DNA from: an uncultured Psychrobacter sp.
Lineage (GTDB): Bacteria > Pseudomonadota > Gammaproteobacteria > Pseudomonadales > Moraxellaceae
DNA: 64,000 bases
NCBI RefSeq assembly: GCF_947495825.1
Contig: NZ_CANMAH010000003.1
Span: 161,065-225,064 of the forward strand
Direction: 5' to 3'
Shown here piece by piece: positions 25,700-35,441 of the stretch (position 1 is its first letter; each line of letters starts with the position of its first letter). The translations under genes were made by a program, and so were the position numbers. A model generated the notes under the pieces. The model saw nothing but the letters and a program-made list of their open reading frames with translations, was not told the origin of the DNA and searched no databases.

Positions 25700-28027
25700 C
25701 TATTTATCCGTATTATCCGGACGCTTATTTGATACTGCATCAATGGAGACGGTGCTATCATCACTATCAGCAGCTTTGTTAGAAGCCGTATTTTTGTCTG
25801 TATCAGGTAGACGGTTTGGATCGAGCGAGCCTTTTTTATTCTTGGGCGCGCTGCCACTACCGTTGGCATTGGCTTTTAACGCGGCGACTGAGCTTGATGC
25901 TTTCTGCGCAGGCTTTTTAGTCTCAGAGGCTTTACTAGTAGCTTTAGATGCTGAGATAACAGTCTCTTGGCTATTAGCTACAGGACTAACAGGTTTTTCT
26001 TTAGTAGCCGAGTTATCTAACCCTGCTGGCGACTCTGTTACTGATGCAGTACTCGACTGAGCCGGTTGACTTTGATCACCTAACTCAGCTTTGGTTGCTG
26101 TAGCGTTGTCTTGCTTCAATTCATCGTCTACTTCTTCAGTCATCTCTTTTTCTTTGCGTTTTTCAGGCGCTTTTGAGTTGGCTTCAAAATGTGCATCAGC
26201 GATGGCACGTGCTTGTACTTGTTTGTCAGTGACATCTACAGGCTTTGGCTGTATATCGTCGTCGACCACCAAAGCGACCAGCTTACGATCACGGGGTACA
26301 TTGCCATCAAATTTGTCTGTGATCACACTAAGCTTGCCTTCTTTATCAACTGTATATAAAGGGACAAATTGCTTGTTATCCGCTTTATATTGCTCAAAGC
26401 TATAGCTGTCAGTGATATTGGTAATTTTGATGCGCGCTTTTTTAGATAGCATACTAGCAAGTTTGGTGTACGTAACGTCTTTGCCAAATAGCCACTGAGA
26501 ATGGAAGTTTGACTGTTTGGTGTCGCGCTCATTTTTGACTTTTTCGTCGCTGAACTTTAGACGAAATATCTTTTGTTCACCAAACTCATGACGATAATGA
26601 ATCTCAGATAAGGTGTTTAGCTCTTTGTCTGTACTCATCGCAAACAGATGGCCGATACCGATCAAGTCAAGATGATGGTCAGCGTGATCCGAGACTGGGT
26701 TACCAAAGTAAGTGCGTAAGCCGCTCATACGGGCACCGGCAATATTGGTATAGTTGTTGTGCGCCACGATTACATCAAAGCCCTGATCTCGTAAAGACGT
26801 TGCTACTAATAACGCGATGGGGTTTGAACCGACGACCAAAATACCGTTGGTAGCAGGCTCACGCACACCTAGCAAATTACCGACCATTTTTGCGCCTAAG
26901 CCTTGAATCATGACCGTACCGATGATGACCATAAAGACCAGCGGTACCAATAGCTCAACACCTTGAATGTCATATTCTTGCAGACGAATAGCAAACAGCG
27001 ATGAGATGGCGGCGGCGACGATACCACGCGGACCAATCCAGCTAATCATCAGCTTTTCATTGGTCTTTAGGTTGGAGCCAATAGAAGACGCCCAAACAGA
27101 TAGCGGACGTGCGACGAACATTACGATAGCCAGCAATATAATCCCTGCAAAACCCACGCTCATAAGGCTTGCCAGCTCTACACGAGCGGCAAGAATAATG
27201 AATAATACGGAGATTAATAAAACAGTCAACGACTCGTTAAATTCCAAAATCGTATCGCGCGGGAAGTTTGGCCAGTTTGCCAGTGCCACGCCAAGTACGG
27301 TCACGGTCAAAAGACCAGACTCATGCTCTAAATGGTTCGATATCGAAAACAATACTAAGACAAAGGCGAGGGTAAAGACATTGCGTAAAAACTCAGGCAC
27401 CATATGACGACGCATTAAAAATGCCAGTACCCATGCGCCTACCATACCGAGTATCGTTGCTAAAACGACAATCTTGGCAAACAATAAAAAGCTACTGGCC
27501 TCACCGCCTGAGATAATATATTCATACACCAATACTACGGCAATCGCGCCGATCGGATCGATGATGATACCTTCCCACTTGAGGATATTAGAGATGGTCT
27601 TATTTGGTCGTACACTGCGTAGTAACGGCATAATCACCGTCGGCCCAGTCACGCAAACCAAAGCACCAAATAATAACGCGATTAGAGGGTCGACATCGAA
27701 TAACAGATAGGTCGATAGTGCCACTACCGCGATGGTAATAATCACCCCGATTGACACCAGCATCTGCACCACGGTTCCATGCTGCTTGATTTCATCAAAC
27801 TCAAGTGTCAACGAGCCTTCAAACAAAATAATGGCCACACCCAAAGAGATAATAGGGAACATAAGCTCCCCTAAAACCAAATCAGGGTCAAAGTAACCCA
27901 ATACTGGACCGACAATAATGCCGATCAGCAACAAAAACAAAATGGACGGTTGCTTTAAGTACCAAGCCAACCATTGGGCCGCGATGCCGATCCCAACCAC
28001 GCCGGATAACAGTAGGGCGGTATCCAT
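25700..28027 (-). CDS. CPA-family cation/proton antiporter with TrkA-N domain and long disordered tail
   Basis: The 775-residue protein has about 12 membrane helices in residues 1-390, with antiporter features (PSILFLLLIGIIVGPVLGYF, GPTVIMPLLRSVRP, ISWIGPRGIVAAAISSLFAI). A cytosolic TrkA-N/Rossmann domain follows at about 393-520 (GILVVGSNPIALLVATSLRD). From about residue 590 it continues as a low-complexity tail rich in Lys, Ala, Ser, Asp and Glu that family members generally lack. It probably exchanges Na+ or K+ for protons at the inner membrane; the ion cannot be decided. Single gene, no operon partner. Confidence 0.92.
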   Translation of the reverse strand: MDTALLLSGVVGIGIAAQWLAWYLKQPSILFLLLIGIIVGPVLGYFDPDLVLGELMFPIISLGVAIILFEGSLTLEFDEIKQHGTVVQMLVSIGVIITIAVVALSTYLLFDVDPLIALLFGALVCVTGPTVIMPLLRSVRPNKTISNILKWEGIIIDPIGAIAVVLVYEYIISGGEASSFLLFAKIVVLATILGMVGAWVLAFLMRRHMVPEFLRNVFTLAFVLVLFSISNHLEHESGLLTVTVLGVALANWPNFPRDTILEFNESLTVLLISVLFIILAARVELASLMSVGFAGIILLAIVMFVARPLSVWASSIGSNLKTNEKLMISWIGPRGIVAAAISSLFAIRLQEYDIQGVELLVPLVFMVIIGTVMIQGLGAKMVGNLLGVREPATNGILVVGSNPIALLVATSLRDQGFDVIVAHNNYTNIAGARMSGLRTYFGNPVSDHADHHLDLIGIGHLFAMSTDKELNTLSEIHYRHEFGEQKIFRLKFSDEKVKNERDTKQSNFHSQWLFGKDVTYTKLASMLSKKARIKITNITDSYSFEQYKADNKQFVPLYTVDKEGKLSVITDKFDGNVPRDRKLVALVVDDDIQPKPVDVTDKQVQARAIADAHFEANSKAPEKRKEKEMTEEVDDELKQDNATATKAELGDQSQPAQSSTASVTESPAGLDNSATKEKPVSPVANSQETVISASKATSKASETKKPAQKASSSVAALKANANGSGSAPKNKKGSLDPNRLPDTDKNTASNKAADSDDSTVSIDAVSNKRPDNTDK

Positions 28028-28813
28028 AAATTAATCCTTTTATAAGCTTGTCATACTGTACATACGTTAAGGGGCGCTCACAATCTAACAATGGTTTCTT
28101 GCAAACGTCAAATAGACCCTAAGTTCTATGATAGTAAATGGTTATTGCAAACAGTTATAACGGTTTTATTTATTACTATTGGTTATCATACAGGGGTAAT
28201 CATGCCATATAGTGCAATCGGCAAAAATAGTAGTAGAAATCTATATAATAGGAAAAAGCGTTCAAAAACAGCTATAAGTCATCTTATAATGCTCAAACAG
28301 ATAGGGCAAACCAATAGAAATAAAGATTGCCATTTGACAACTTTGTAAAAATAGCATTATTTTAAATACAAACTTTTGTTTGTTAATAAATTTATTTGGT
28401 TTGTTATCATACCATGATTTAATTTAGCTTGTGTGAAACGTACTTTACGTATAAGCATATCAAGCTACTAGCAGCAGTAGTAAATGCCAGTATAAATAAA
28501 CACCTTATAAACCGATTTTTTCTACACTCGTTTAGGTATCTCGTTCATGCACAAAGAAGCAGGTACGTAGCTATGAGGGATGTTCTGCTGCATAATATAA
28601 ATAGGATAGACGTGTAAATACGATAAAAATATAGTCAGCTCAATATAAAACAGATACAGTGGGACTGGTGTAAATTCTATGAAGCCTTTGCTAGCTAGCG
28701 AGATAAGCAAGAGGGTTTGCACCAGTCACGCGTCATATTATTGTGTATCCATTTTATTTAGTATTGACTATAGAAGCCAAAATGTTTGAACGTTTAAAAT
28801 GGAGAATAACAAG
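28028..28813. other. 786-bp intergenic region between the antiporter and DegP-like genes
   Basis: No supportable gene is visible; short frames at 28091-28348 and 28429-28617 lack ribosome binding sites and recognisable content. A long-range imperfect inverted repeat pairs ACTGGTGTAAA (28664-28674) with TTTGCACCAGT (28716-28726), with a CTAGCTAG in the loop, about 90 bp upstream of the protease start. Confidence 0.45.
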
Positions 28814-30271
28814 ATGAAGGGCCAATCACTATTTCATCCGCTACAGCGCAAACTACAACGCAGCATACTGACAGCTATTGTAAGTACAGCGATGACCACA
28901 GGTGCTAGCGCACTAGCGATCAGTGCCATGACTGTCTCTAGTGCCCAAGCTGCCGTCATTACTACTGACTTCTCTGATCTTGTACAGCAGGTAACTCCAG
29001 GCGTGGCGCGGGTCAACGTAACCAAGACTGTCAGCGAAGCTGAGCTGGCCAAAGCTCAAACTGCCGACTTATTGCGCAAGTTCTTTGGTGATCGCGTACG
29101 TATCCCTGAACAGGCGGTGACACCAACGATTGAACATGCTTATGGTACCGCGTTTTTTGTGACCTCTAACGGTTATATGCTTACCAATCATCATGTAGTA
29201 GAAGGGGCGGATAATATCACGGTCACTTTAAATGATCGTACAGAGCTTGATGCAACGTTGATTGGGAGTGATGAGCGCTCGGATGTAGCCGTATTAAAAG
29301 TATCAGGTAGACAGTTCCCAGCGCTGCCTATCGGCGACTCCGATCTTATAAAAGTCGGTGAACCTGTATTGGCCATCGGCTCACCATTTGGCTTTGATTA
29401 CTCAGCATCCGCTGGCATTGTGAGTGCCAAGTCGCGGAGCTTCTCACGCGAGACCAGTGTGCCTTTTATCCAAACGGATGTGGCGCTCAATCCTGGTAAT
29501 TCTGGTGGGCCGCTATTTAATCAGCGCGGTGAAGTCATCGGTATCAACTCACGGATATTTAGTGGTACAGGGGGCTACATGGGATTGTCATTTTCAATCC
29601 CGATAGATGCTGCGATGGATATTTATGAGCAGCTCAAATCTAATGGAGAGGTAGCGCGTGCTTACTTGGGTATCTATCCGCAAGATATTGACCGTAACTT
29701 GGCTGAGGTCTATCAGTTAGCACGGCCACAAGGTGCGCTTTTGACCCGCGTATCACCAGATTCACCGGCGCAAAAGGCGGGACTTAAAACAGGTGATATT
29801 ATCTTGCAGTATAACGGTAGCAAAATCACGCGAGCGTCAGATCTATTAAATCTTATCAATCGCGCGCGTCCCAATGATACTTTTCGCGCACAAGTACAAC
29901 GTAATGGCAAGCAGTTGACTGTCTCAGGCAAGCTTAGTCAGGCACCAAGTGATGTCCAAGCCCAAGGTCGTGATCAGCAAAACAACGAAGTGCGCGTAGG
30001 CTTGCGTCTGCGTAATCTAACGCCAGACGAGCAAGCGGAGCTTGCAACCGTTGGTAAGACTGGCGTACTTGTCACCGCTGTTGATCCAACAGGGTTGGCC
30101 GCGCGTTCAGGTATCATGGCAGGGGATATCATTACCAATTTGCATCAAAAGCCTATAGCCAGTGCAAGCGATTTTTCTGATGCTATCTCGTCGCTACCGA
30201 CTAAAGGAGTAGTGACGATTGAAGTGATGCGTCAGGGAATACCAGCGATTATCGGATTGCGTATCGAGTAG
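28814..30271 (+). CDS. periplasmic Do/DegP-type serine endoprotease
   Basis: The protein of about 485 residues has a long signal peptide (cleavage after SAQA), a trypsin-like domain with His in TNHHVV (near 125), Asp in SDVAVLKV (near 155) and Ser in GNSGGPL (near 230), and two PDZ domains (about 265-365 and 385-480). The family degrades and refolds misfolded envelope proteins. An ATG 15 bases upstream is in frame, but GGAG precedes 28814 at good spacing. It resembles the MucD/DegQ branch; the exact subtype is uncertain. The metallophosphoesterase-like gene follows 143 bp downstream on the same strand. Confidence 0.94.
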   Translation: MKGQSLFHPLQRKLQRSILTAIVSTAMTTGASALAISAMTVSSAQAAVITTDFSDLVQQVTPGVARVNVTKTVSEAELAKAQTADLLRKFFGDRVRIPEQAVTPTIEHAYGTAFFVTSNGYMLTNHHVVEGADNITVTLNDRTELDATLIGSDERSDVAVLKVSGRQFPALPIGDSDLIKVGEPVLAIGSPFGFDYSASAGIVSAKSRSFSRETSVPFIQTDVALNPGNSGGPLFNQRGEVIGINSRIFSGTGGYMGLSFSIPIDAAMDIYEQLKSNGEVARAYLGIYPQDIDRNLAEVYQLARPQGALLTRVSPDSPAQKAGLKTGDIILQYNGSKITRASDLLNLINRARPNDTFRAQVQRNGKQLTVSGKLSQAPSDVQAQGRDQQNNEVRVGLRLRNLTPDEQAELATVGKTGVLVTAVDPTGLAARSGIMAGDIITNLHQKPIASASDFSDAISSLPTKGVVTIEVMRQGIPAIIGLRIE

Positions 30272-30414
30272 GGCCAATTATAAAAACTGGTCATAAAGGA
30301 TCGTCAAAGAGACTTGTTTATCATCGACGTCGCCCTTTATAATGGCTGGTTTTTTGATTTTAGCCAAAATTAGTATTATTTATTTTTGTACGTTTATATT
30401 ACAGCTAGGTATTC

Positions 30415-31689
30415 ATGATTGACCACACCATCTATACGCTAAGTATGCTTATCGCAACAGCACTGTTAGCGTACGTGGTATTGTGGTCAGGGTTACAGAC
30501 CTTTAATGCCAACCCCAGCAAGCGCTTTATGCGTATCTGGCCAAAGTTGGCATTATATTATGCTGCCTATACCATGCCGATTTGGGCACTGCTGTTAGTA
30601 ATTGATCGAACACAAAACGTGACTTCGGTAGTGGCGCAGCTACCATTACCGCTAGTACTGATAGCGTTAGCAGCCATGGGGTTGTATTTTTATACGGTTA
30701 TTGTGCAGCCCAATCGCTTACGTATACATCGACAGACGGTGGATATTGACCTAAAAACATCGCTGAACGTAGCAGTACTAGCGGATTTACGCATCGGATT
30801 ATATAGTGGCAAACCTCGACATATACGTAAGCTTGTGGCGACGATCAACGAATTATCAGTGGATGCAGTATTGATTACCGGCGATTGGCTTTATTATCCA
30901 GGGGCTGATTTGGTTGGGCAATTGATGCTTTTTAAAGGGGTCAATAAGCCTATTTATACCGTCATGAGCATCTCGGATTTACGTTATCAATCGATGAATA
31001 CGACCAAGCAAGGTCAACCTTTATTAGAAGATACTTTGGCTTGTGCTTTTGATGTACTCGACATTACCTATATTGGTCAGCAGTGCCGATTACTACCACC
31101 GATTGCAACTCACCTCGCCAAAAACGCCACACCAAGTGCGCAACCAAAAAGCTCAAACCTGACATCGCATGTTGCGATGCTGTGCGGCTGGCAAGATATG
31201 CCGTCATCTTATAAAGGCAACAGCCCAAAAGTTGATGCTAAGCAAACTTGTAAAAATCCCGTAGCAAAAACATCTCAGTTACCCAAACCTACTCAAAATC
31301 ACGCTGCCGATAGCGATATCATCGTGGTGGCTAACAAAGCGGATCTATGTACTAAAATCGAAGAGTCGGTATTGCCAGTTATTATTCTGGCGTCACGCTT
31401 TGATAGTATTACGGATTTGCCAAAGGCATTGAAACCAAGACCGCTATTGATAGCAGCGGCGGCAAAATCAGCAAAATCTAGCGAAAAACTAAGCAACCTA
31501 CCCAAGCCGCAACGCACTAATAGTGATGCTCGTATCAAATCTGCTATTTTTTCTTATGCAGGCTTTGATAATGCGCGCGGTTTATATCAGCATGCTAGCG
31601 CTCAAGTATTTGTCAGTAGTGGCATCGGCACGCGCGGGTTGCCATTTCGTCTCCGTCGTCCTACCATTGATGTATTGACGATTCGTTAA
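30415..31689 (+). CDS. membrane-anchored degenerate metallophosphoesterase
   Basis: The 424-residue protein has three membrane segments in residues 1-100 and then a domain that follows the YkuE-type calcineurin-like phosphoesterase pattern. NVAVLADLRIGLYSG (119-132) aligns with the usual D-x-H strand, and VDAVLITGDWLYYPG (149-163) with the GDxxD strand. The end (SSGIGTRGLPFRLRRPTIDV) is characteristic of the family. The metal ligands are mostly missing: DxH is DLR, GNHD is SISD (185-188), and the late histidine motifs read ASRFD and AAAAKSAKSS. It is therefore probably inactive as a phosphatase. A low-complexity insertion lies near 235-310. Confidence 0.72.
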   Translation: MIDHTIYTLSMLIATALLAYVVLWSGLQTFNANPSKRFMRIWPKLALYYAAYTMPIWALLLVIDRTQNVTSVVAQLPLPLVLIALAAMGLYFYTVIVQPNRLRIHRQTVDIDLKTSLNVAVLADLRIGLYSGKPRHIRKLVATINELSVDAVLITGDWLYYPGADLVGQLMLFKGVNKPIYTVMSISDLRYQSMNTTKQGQPLLEDTLACAFDVLDITYIGQQCRLLPPIATHLAKNATPSAQPKSSNLTSHVAMLCGWQDMPSSYKGNSPKVDAKQTCKNPVAKTSQLPKPTQNHAADSDIIVVANKADLCTKIEESVLPVIILASRFDSITDLPKALKPRPLLIAAAAKSAKSSEKLSNLPKPQRTNSDARIKSAIFSYAGFDNARGLYQHASAQVFVSSGIGTRGLPFRLRRPTIDVLTIR

Positions 31690-31999
31690 AAGTAAGTAAA
31701 AAATTTATTAAGGTTAATACTTGGTGTTAGACGCACTTTTGTAGCAAAGAATATAAGTTTTTATTCTCTACAAATAATAGCCAATTGACGCTCAATTGTT
31801 AGTGAGTGACTAAATCAAAATATGCTACACTATCGAGCATTTATAACAGCAGTTAATAATAAGGTTTATTTAGTCAAACATTCATCACAATTGGGTGTTG
31901 AGCGAGCAGCAGTAATATGAAGCAAGGCAGTAGTCCTTGCATACGACCTATCATGTAATAGCTTTAATCAAAGCTAAGACAATACAGTAAGGCACAGTT
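31690..31999. other. spacer upstream of dapA
   Basis: This 310-bp AT-rich gap likely holds the dapA promoter. I see no lysine riboswitch-like structure and no gene. Confidence 0.4.
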
Positions 32000-32905
32000 A
32001 TGAGTACAGCATACGACGATATCCAAACCCGACTACAAGGCTCAATGGTAGCTTTAGTAACACCCATGCACCCTGACGGTACGGTCGATTATAAACGTCT
32101 GGCCAAGCTTATAGACTGGCAGATTGAGCAAGGCACACATTGTCTTGTGGCAGTTGGGACTACAGGTGAGTCTGCGACCTTGTCTATGCAAGAGCATAGC
32201 GATGTTATTTGCTACTTTGTCAAGCATGTCAATGGCCGCGTGCCAGTCATTGCTGGGACAGGTGCTAACAATACGATGGAAGCAATCAAGCTTACTCAAG
32301 ATGCTAAGGAAGCTGGAGCGGACTGTGCTTTATTGGTTGCACCCTACTATAACAAGCCGCCTCAAGAAGGCTTGTATCAGCATTACAAGGCTATTGCCGA
32401 AGCTGTGGATATGCCGCAGATGCTCTACAATGTACCAGGTCGTACGGTTGTCGATATTGCCCAAGAAACCGTAGAGCGTCTAGCGGATATTGATAACATT
32501 GTGGCGATTAAAGATGCGACTGGCTCTGTTGAACGCGGAGAGCAGTTGATTAAAGCAGTCGGTGATAGAATGGTGGTTCTATCTGGTGATGATGGCACTG
32601 CGCTTGATTTGATGAAAGTGGGCGGCAAAGGAAATATTTCAGTAACTGCCAATGTCGCGCCTAAAGCGATGAGTGAAACCTTCTCAGCTGCTCTACGTGG
32701 AGATTTTGATACAGCGTATGCAGTACATGATGTCGTTAAGCATTTGCATCGTGATTTATTTATTGAGTCGAGCCCTATTCCAGCAAAATATGCGTTACAT
32801 AAAATGGGTATGATAGATACAGGTATTCGTTTACCGCTAGTATGGCTGGCCAAAGAACATCATGCCACGATTGATACTGCCTTAGAACAGGCAGGTTTAT
32901 TATAA
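32000..32905 (+). CDS. dapA: 4-hydroxy-tetrahydrodipicolinate synthase
   Basis: The 301-residue TIM-barrel protein has GSMVALVTPMHPDGTVD at the N-terminus, VAVGTTGESATLS, the catalytic tyrosine in MLYNVPGRT near 142, the Schiff-base lysine at 171 in VAIKDATGS, and VLSGDDGTALDLM. It condenses pyruvate with aspartate semialdehyde, the first committed step to lysine and diaminopimelate. It is followed by a BamC-like lipoprotein gene and purC, a gene order also seen in enterobacteria. Confidence 0.97.
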   Translation: MSTAYDDIQTRLQGSMVALVTPMHPDGTVDYKRLAKLIDWQIEQGTHCLVAVGTTGESATLSMQEHSDVICYFVKHVNGRVPVIAGTGANNTMEAIKLTQDAKEAGADCALLVAPYYNKPPQEGLYQHYKAIAEAVDMPQMLYNVPGRTVVDIAQETVERLADIDNIVAIKDATGSVERGEQLIKAVGDRMVVLSGDDGTALDLMKVGGKGNISVTANVAPKAMSETFSAALRGDFDTAYAVHDVVKHLHRDLFIESSPIPAKYALHKMGMIDTGIRLPLVWLAKEHHATIDTALEQAGLL

Positions 32906-32995
32906 ACATCGGCTAAAAACCAATCATTAGATATGGTAGGCACAGTATTCGTGCCGTATCTAAATAAGTATCGATTGCTAACTCTGAGAGATAAT

Positions 32996-33319
32996 ATGAT
33001 GAAAGCATCATTAACGACCCCAAAACGATTGACCGCCATAGTGACTTTAGTGTTAAGTAGCACTTTAGTATTAAGTGGCTGTCAGGCTACCAAAGAGCTA
33101 CTTGGCAAGCGTGACAATGGCAGCTTAGAATACCAAGATAGTAAAAAGCTTGCGCCATTAGAGATGCCTGTCTCCCAAGAAGCAGCACCATTTGTGCCTT
33201 TGTACCCTACGCCAAATCTTGGAGCAAACACGCTCAAGCTACAGAATGAATCAGGCAAGCAGTATCGGCTACCAAAGCCTGAACGCGCGGTTCCAGTAAC
33301 TGCTGCCCCTGCTAATTAG
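32996..33319 (+). CDS. minimal BamC-like lipoprotein
   Basis: The 107-residue protein has a signal peptide with lipobox VLSGC, followed by a short region that resembles the unstructured N-terminus of BamC (RDNGSLEYQDSKKLAPLEMP, compare the Y-L-D/E-x-x-P-L-x-P-L motif that binds BamD). The two folded helix-grip domains of BamC are absent. An in-frame start 63 bases upstream is possible, but GAGAG before 32996 and the signal peptide favour this one. Position between dapA and purC matches bamC in other gammaproteobacteria. The identification rests on context plus a short motif. Confidence 0.68.
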   Translation: MMKASLTTPKRLTAIVTLVLSSTLVLSGCQATKELLGKRDNGSLEYQDSKKLAPLEMPVSQEAAPFVPLYPTPNLGANTLKLQNESGKQYRLPKPERAVPVTAAPAN

Positions 33320-33413
33320 TAATCTAGTCTTTTACGTACTATATTGCAGCCAATACTTTGGCCGTGGTTGCACGTTTTTATTACCTAAGTTTGAATGAAC
33401 AGGATCCTCTACC

Positions 33414-34127
33414 ATGCAAAAGCAACAATTGCTCTATAAAGGCAAAGCCAAATCTGTCTATGAAACCGAGGACAACGATTTTTTAATTTTGCACTTTCGC
33501 GATGACACCTCGGCGCTCGATGGCAAGCGTATCGAACAATTGGCACGTAAGGGCGAGGTTAATAACCGCTTTAATACTTTTATTATGCAAAAACTTAGCG
33601 AAGCTGGCATTGAGACGCATTTTGAAAAACAGCTCTCGAGCGATGAAGTGCTGGTCAAGCGTATGGACATGTTGCCAGTTGAATGCGTGGTGCGCAACTA
33701 CGCCGCGGGCAGTCTGGTGCGCCGCTTAGGGTTAGAAGAGGGGCAGGTATTGACGCCGCCAACCTTTGAGCTGTTTTATAAAGATGACGCGCTAGGCGAC
33801 CCGATGGTTAATGAGTCACTGGCCGTAACCTTGGGCTGGGCGAATGATGATCAGCTTGCTAAAATGAAAGAAATCAGCTATCAGGTGAACGAGGTATTAA
33901 AAGACTTGTTTGATAAAGGTGATCTTATCTTGGTTGACTTTAAACTTGAGTTTGGCGTCTTTCATGACCGCATCGTCTTAGGTGATGAATTCTCACCAGA
34001 CGGTTGCCGTATTTGGGACAAGAACACTAAGAAAAAACTGGACAAAGACCGTTTCCGTCAATCTTTGGGAGATGTGATCGAAGGTTATGAAGAAGTCGCT
34101 AAACGTATTGGTGTGCCTCTAAACTAA
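33414..34127 (+). CDS. purC: phosphoribosylaminoimidazole-succinocarboxamide synthase
   Basis: The 237-residue protein is the standard length for Pur[21 protein letters not shown] opens it, followed by [41 protein letters not shown] and [19 protein letters not shown] sequence ([16 protein letters not shown]). It ligates aspartate to CAIR in purine synthesis using ATP. AGGATCC lies before the start. It follows dapA and the BamC-like gene, and a strong terminator ends the unit. Confidence 0.97.
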   Translation: MQKQQLLYKGKAKSVYETEDNDFLILHFRDDTSALDGKRIEQLARKGEVNNRFNTFIMQKLSEAGIETHFEKQLSSDEVLVKRMDMLPVECVVRNYAAGSLVRRLGLEEGQVLTPPTFELFYKDDALGDPMVNESLAVTLGWANDDQLAKMKEISYQVNEVLKDLFDKGDLILVDFKLEFGVFHDRIVLGDEFSPDGCRIWDKNTKKKLDKDRFRQSLGDVIEGYEEVAKRIGVPLN

Positions 34128-34183
34128 ATACTGAGCTAGATGTTATATCGACCTTGTGACACCTTATGGCAATGAAACATTAC

Positions 34184-34213
34184 AAAACCGAGCCTTATGC
34201 TCGGTTTTTTTTT
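34184..34213 (+). terminator. terminator after purC
   Basis: AAAACCGAGC pairs with GCTCGGTTTT around CTTAT, followed by further T residues. Confidence 0.95.
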
Positions 34214-34317
34214 GGCAAAATTTTACTGCAAGTGCTGTTAATAATTGTCCTCAATACCTATCTTTATTTTTATGATAATTTATGAATATCGTTAAATATA
34301 AGAAAAAAGGTCCATTG

Positions 34318-34983
34318 ATGCCCCAGCCAAATAAACTTAACCTAGATATAACTCCTGAATCGTCCGCTTTGATTATAGAGCCAACATGGTTTACTCGTCC
34401 GACCTGCGTAGTCGCTGCTGATTTGGTCGGTAAAGTTCTATGTAGACGATTAACTGATAGCGATGGCAACGAAAAAACGCTGCGTATGCGCATCTCAGAA
34501 ACCGAGGCTTATATTGGTGAAGACGATCCTGCTTGTCATTCGCATGCGGGTACTCGTACGTCACGTACCGAGATTATGTATGAACAAGGCGGTGTATTTT
34601 ATGTTTATTTGACCTACGGCGTACATCATATGCTCAACCTTATCAGTGGGTCTGTAGAGACACCTGAATCGGTACTCATACGAGCTGGATTTTTGGCAGA
34701 TAATAGTGATCGGTTAGTAGACGAGCAGCAGCTTAGCGCTGATAAGCAATTGACGCATCCAAAGCAGTTTGCTGGGCCTGGGAAGTTAACCAAACGCTTG
34801 CAGATTGACCGTAGCTTGTATGGCCAAGCTATCTGGCCTACATCGAATGTCTGGATTGAGGATGATGGTTGTCAGCCGCCATTATCATTACGTCCTCGTA
34901 TCGGAATCGATTACGCTGGTGAGGCAAAGGACTGGCTACTGCGCTACGTATGGACGGACCATCCTTCTTTATCAAAAAAGTAA
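34318..34983 (+). CDS. 3-methyladenine DNA glycosylase (AAG/MPG family)
   Basis: The protein of about 221 residues matches the alkyladenine glycosylase family. It has FTRPTCVVAADLVGKVLCRR, the catalytic glutamate in RISETEAYIGEDDPACH, the DNA-contacting GGVFYVYLTYGVHHMLNLI and the substrate pocket ESVLIRAG. It removes alkylated purines in base excision repair. An ATG 36 bases upstream is in frame, but AAAGG before 34318 favours the shorter form. The extra polar segment near 125-145 is not conserved in the family. Confidence 0.92.
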   Translation: MPQPNKLNLDITPESSALIIEPTWFTRPTCVVAADLVGKVLCRRLTDSDGNEKTLRMRISETEAYIGEDDPACHSHAGTRTSRTEIMYEQGGVFYVYLTYGVHHMLNLISGSVETPESVLIRAGFLADNSDRLVDEQQLSADKQLTHPKQFAGPGKLTKRLQIDRSLYGQAIWPTSNVWIEDDGCQPPLSLRPRIGIDYAGEAKDWLLRYVWTDHPSLSKK

Positions 34984-35035
34984 GGGGTGCTAGTGCTTTG
35001 TATTATGTATTTAGTCAAAAATTGGAGATTAACAA

Positions 35036-35347
35036 ATGTATAAGCTAACGGTTTTTATTCCAGATAATGCTTTAGAGTCGGTGAAGTCTGCTCTATTTAA
35101 TGCGGGTGCTGGGACTATTGGTAATTATGAGCAGTGCTGCTGGCAAGTACAGGGAACGGGGCAGTTCAAGCCATTGACAGGTAGTACGCCGCATATTGGT
35201 ATACATGACAAACTTGAAGAAGTTGATGAATGGCGAGTTGAAATGGTGGTTGATGAGGACGTCATTAATGAGGTCATTGCGGCACTAAAAGAGGCGCATC
35301 CTTATGAAACCCCAGCGTATGATGTCATAAAGATCTTAGATTTTTGA
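35036..35347 (+). CDS. YqfO/NIF3-like PII-fold protein, standalone
   Basis: The 103-residue protein corresponds to the small CutA/PII-like domain that is inserted in some NIF3/YqfO proteins: YKLTVFIPDNALESVKSALF, GAGTIGNYEQCCWQ, GTGQFKPLTGSTPHIG and AHPYETPAYDVIKI. Such standalone copies are common in gammaproteobacteria, and their function is not established. AATTGGAGA lies upstream of the ATG. It may be co-transcribed with the glycosylase gene 52 bp upstream. Confidence 0.87.
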   Translation: MYKLTVFIPDNALESVKSALFNAGAGTIGNYEQCCWQVQGTGQFKPLTGSTPHIGIHDKLEEVDEWRVEMVVDEDVINEVIAALKEAHPYETPAYDVIKILDF

Positions 35348-35400
35348 AGATGAATGTTATAGAGATGACTGTCACTTTTTAAAATAAAAAATGACATATA

Positions 35401-35441
35401 AAAAAAGGCCAAACAAAACCACTTGCTGGTTTATTTGACCT
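35401..35441 (-). terminator. minus-strand terminator-like hairpin
   Basis: On the minus strand a stem of about 14 bp including G-U pairs and one bulge (35428-35441 with 35406-35420) is followed by seven T residues. There is no T run in the plus direction. No annotated minus-strand gene ends just upstream, which hints at an unannotated transcript. Confidence 0.6.

Noticed and set aside
28091..28348. 85-codon open frame between the antiporter and DegP-like genes
   Set aside because: No ribosome binding site, no recognisable domain and a composition like the AT-rich spacer around it.
28664..28726. Long-range inverted repeat upstream of the protease considered as a riboswitch or thermometer
   Set aside because: The 41-base loop and single stem do not match any known class, and it does not cover the ribosome binding site.
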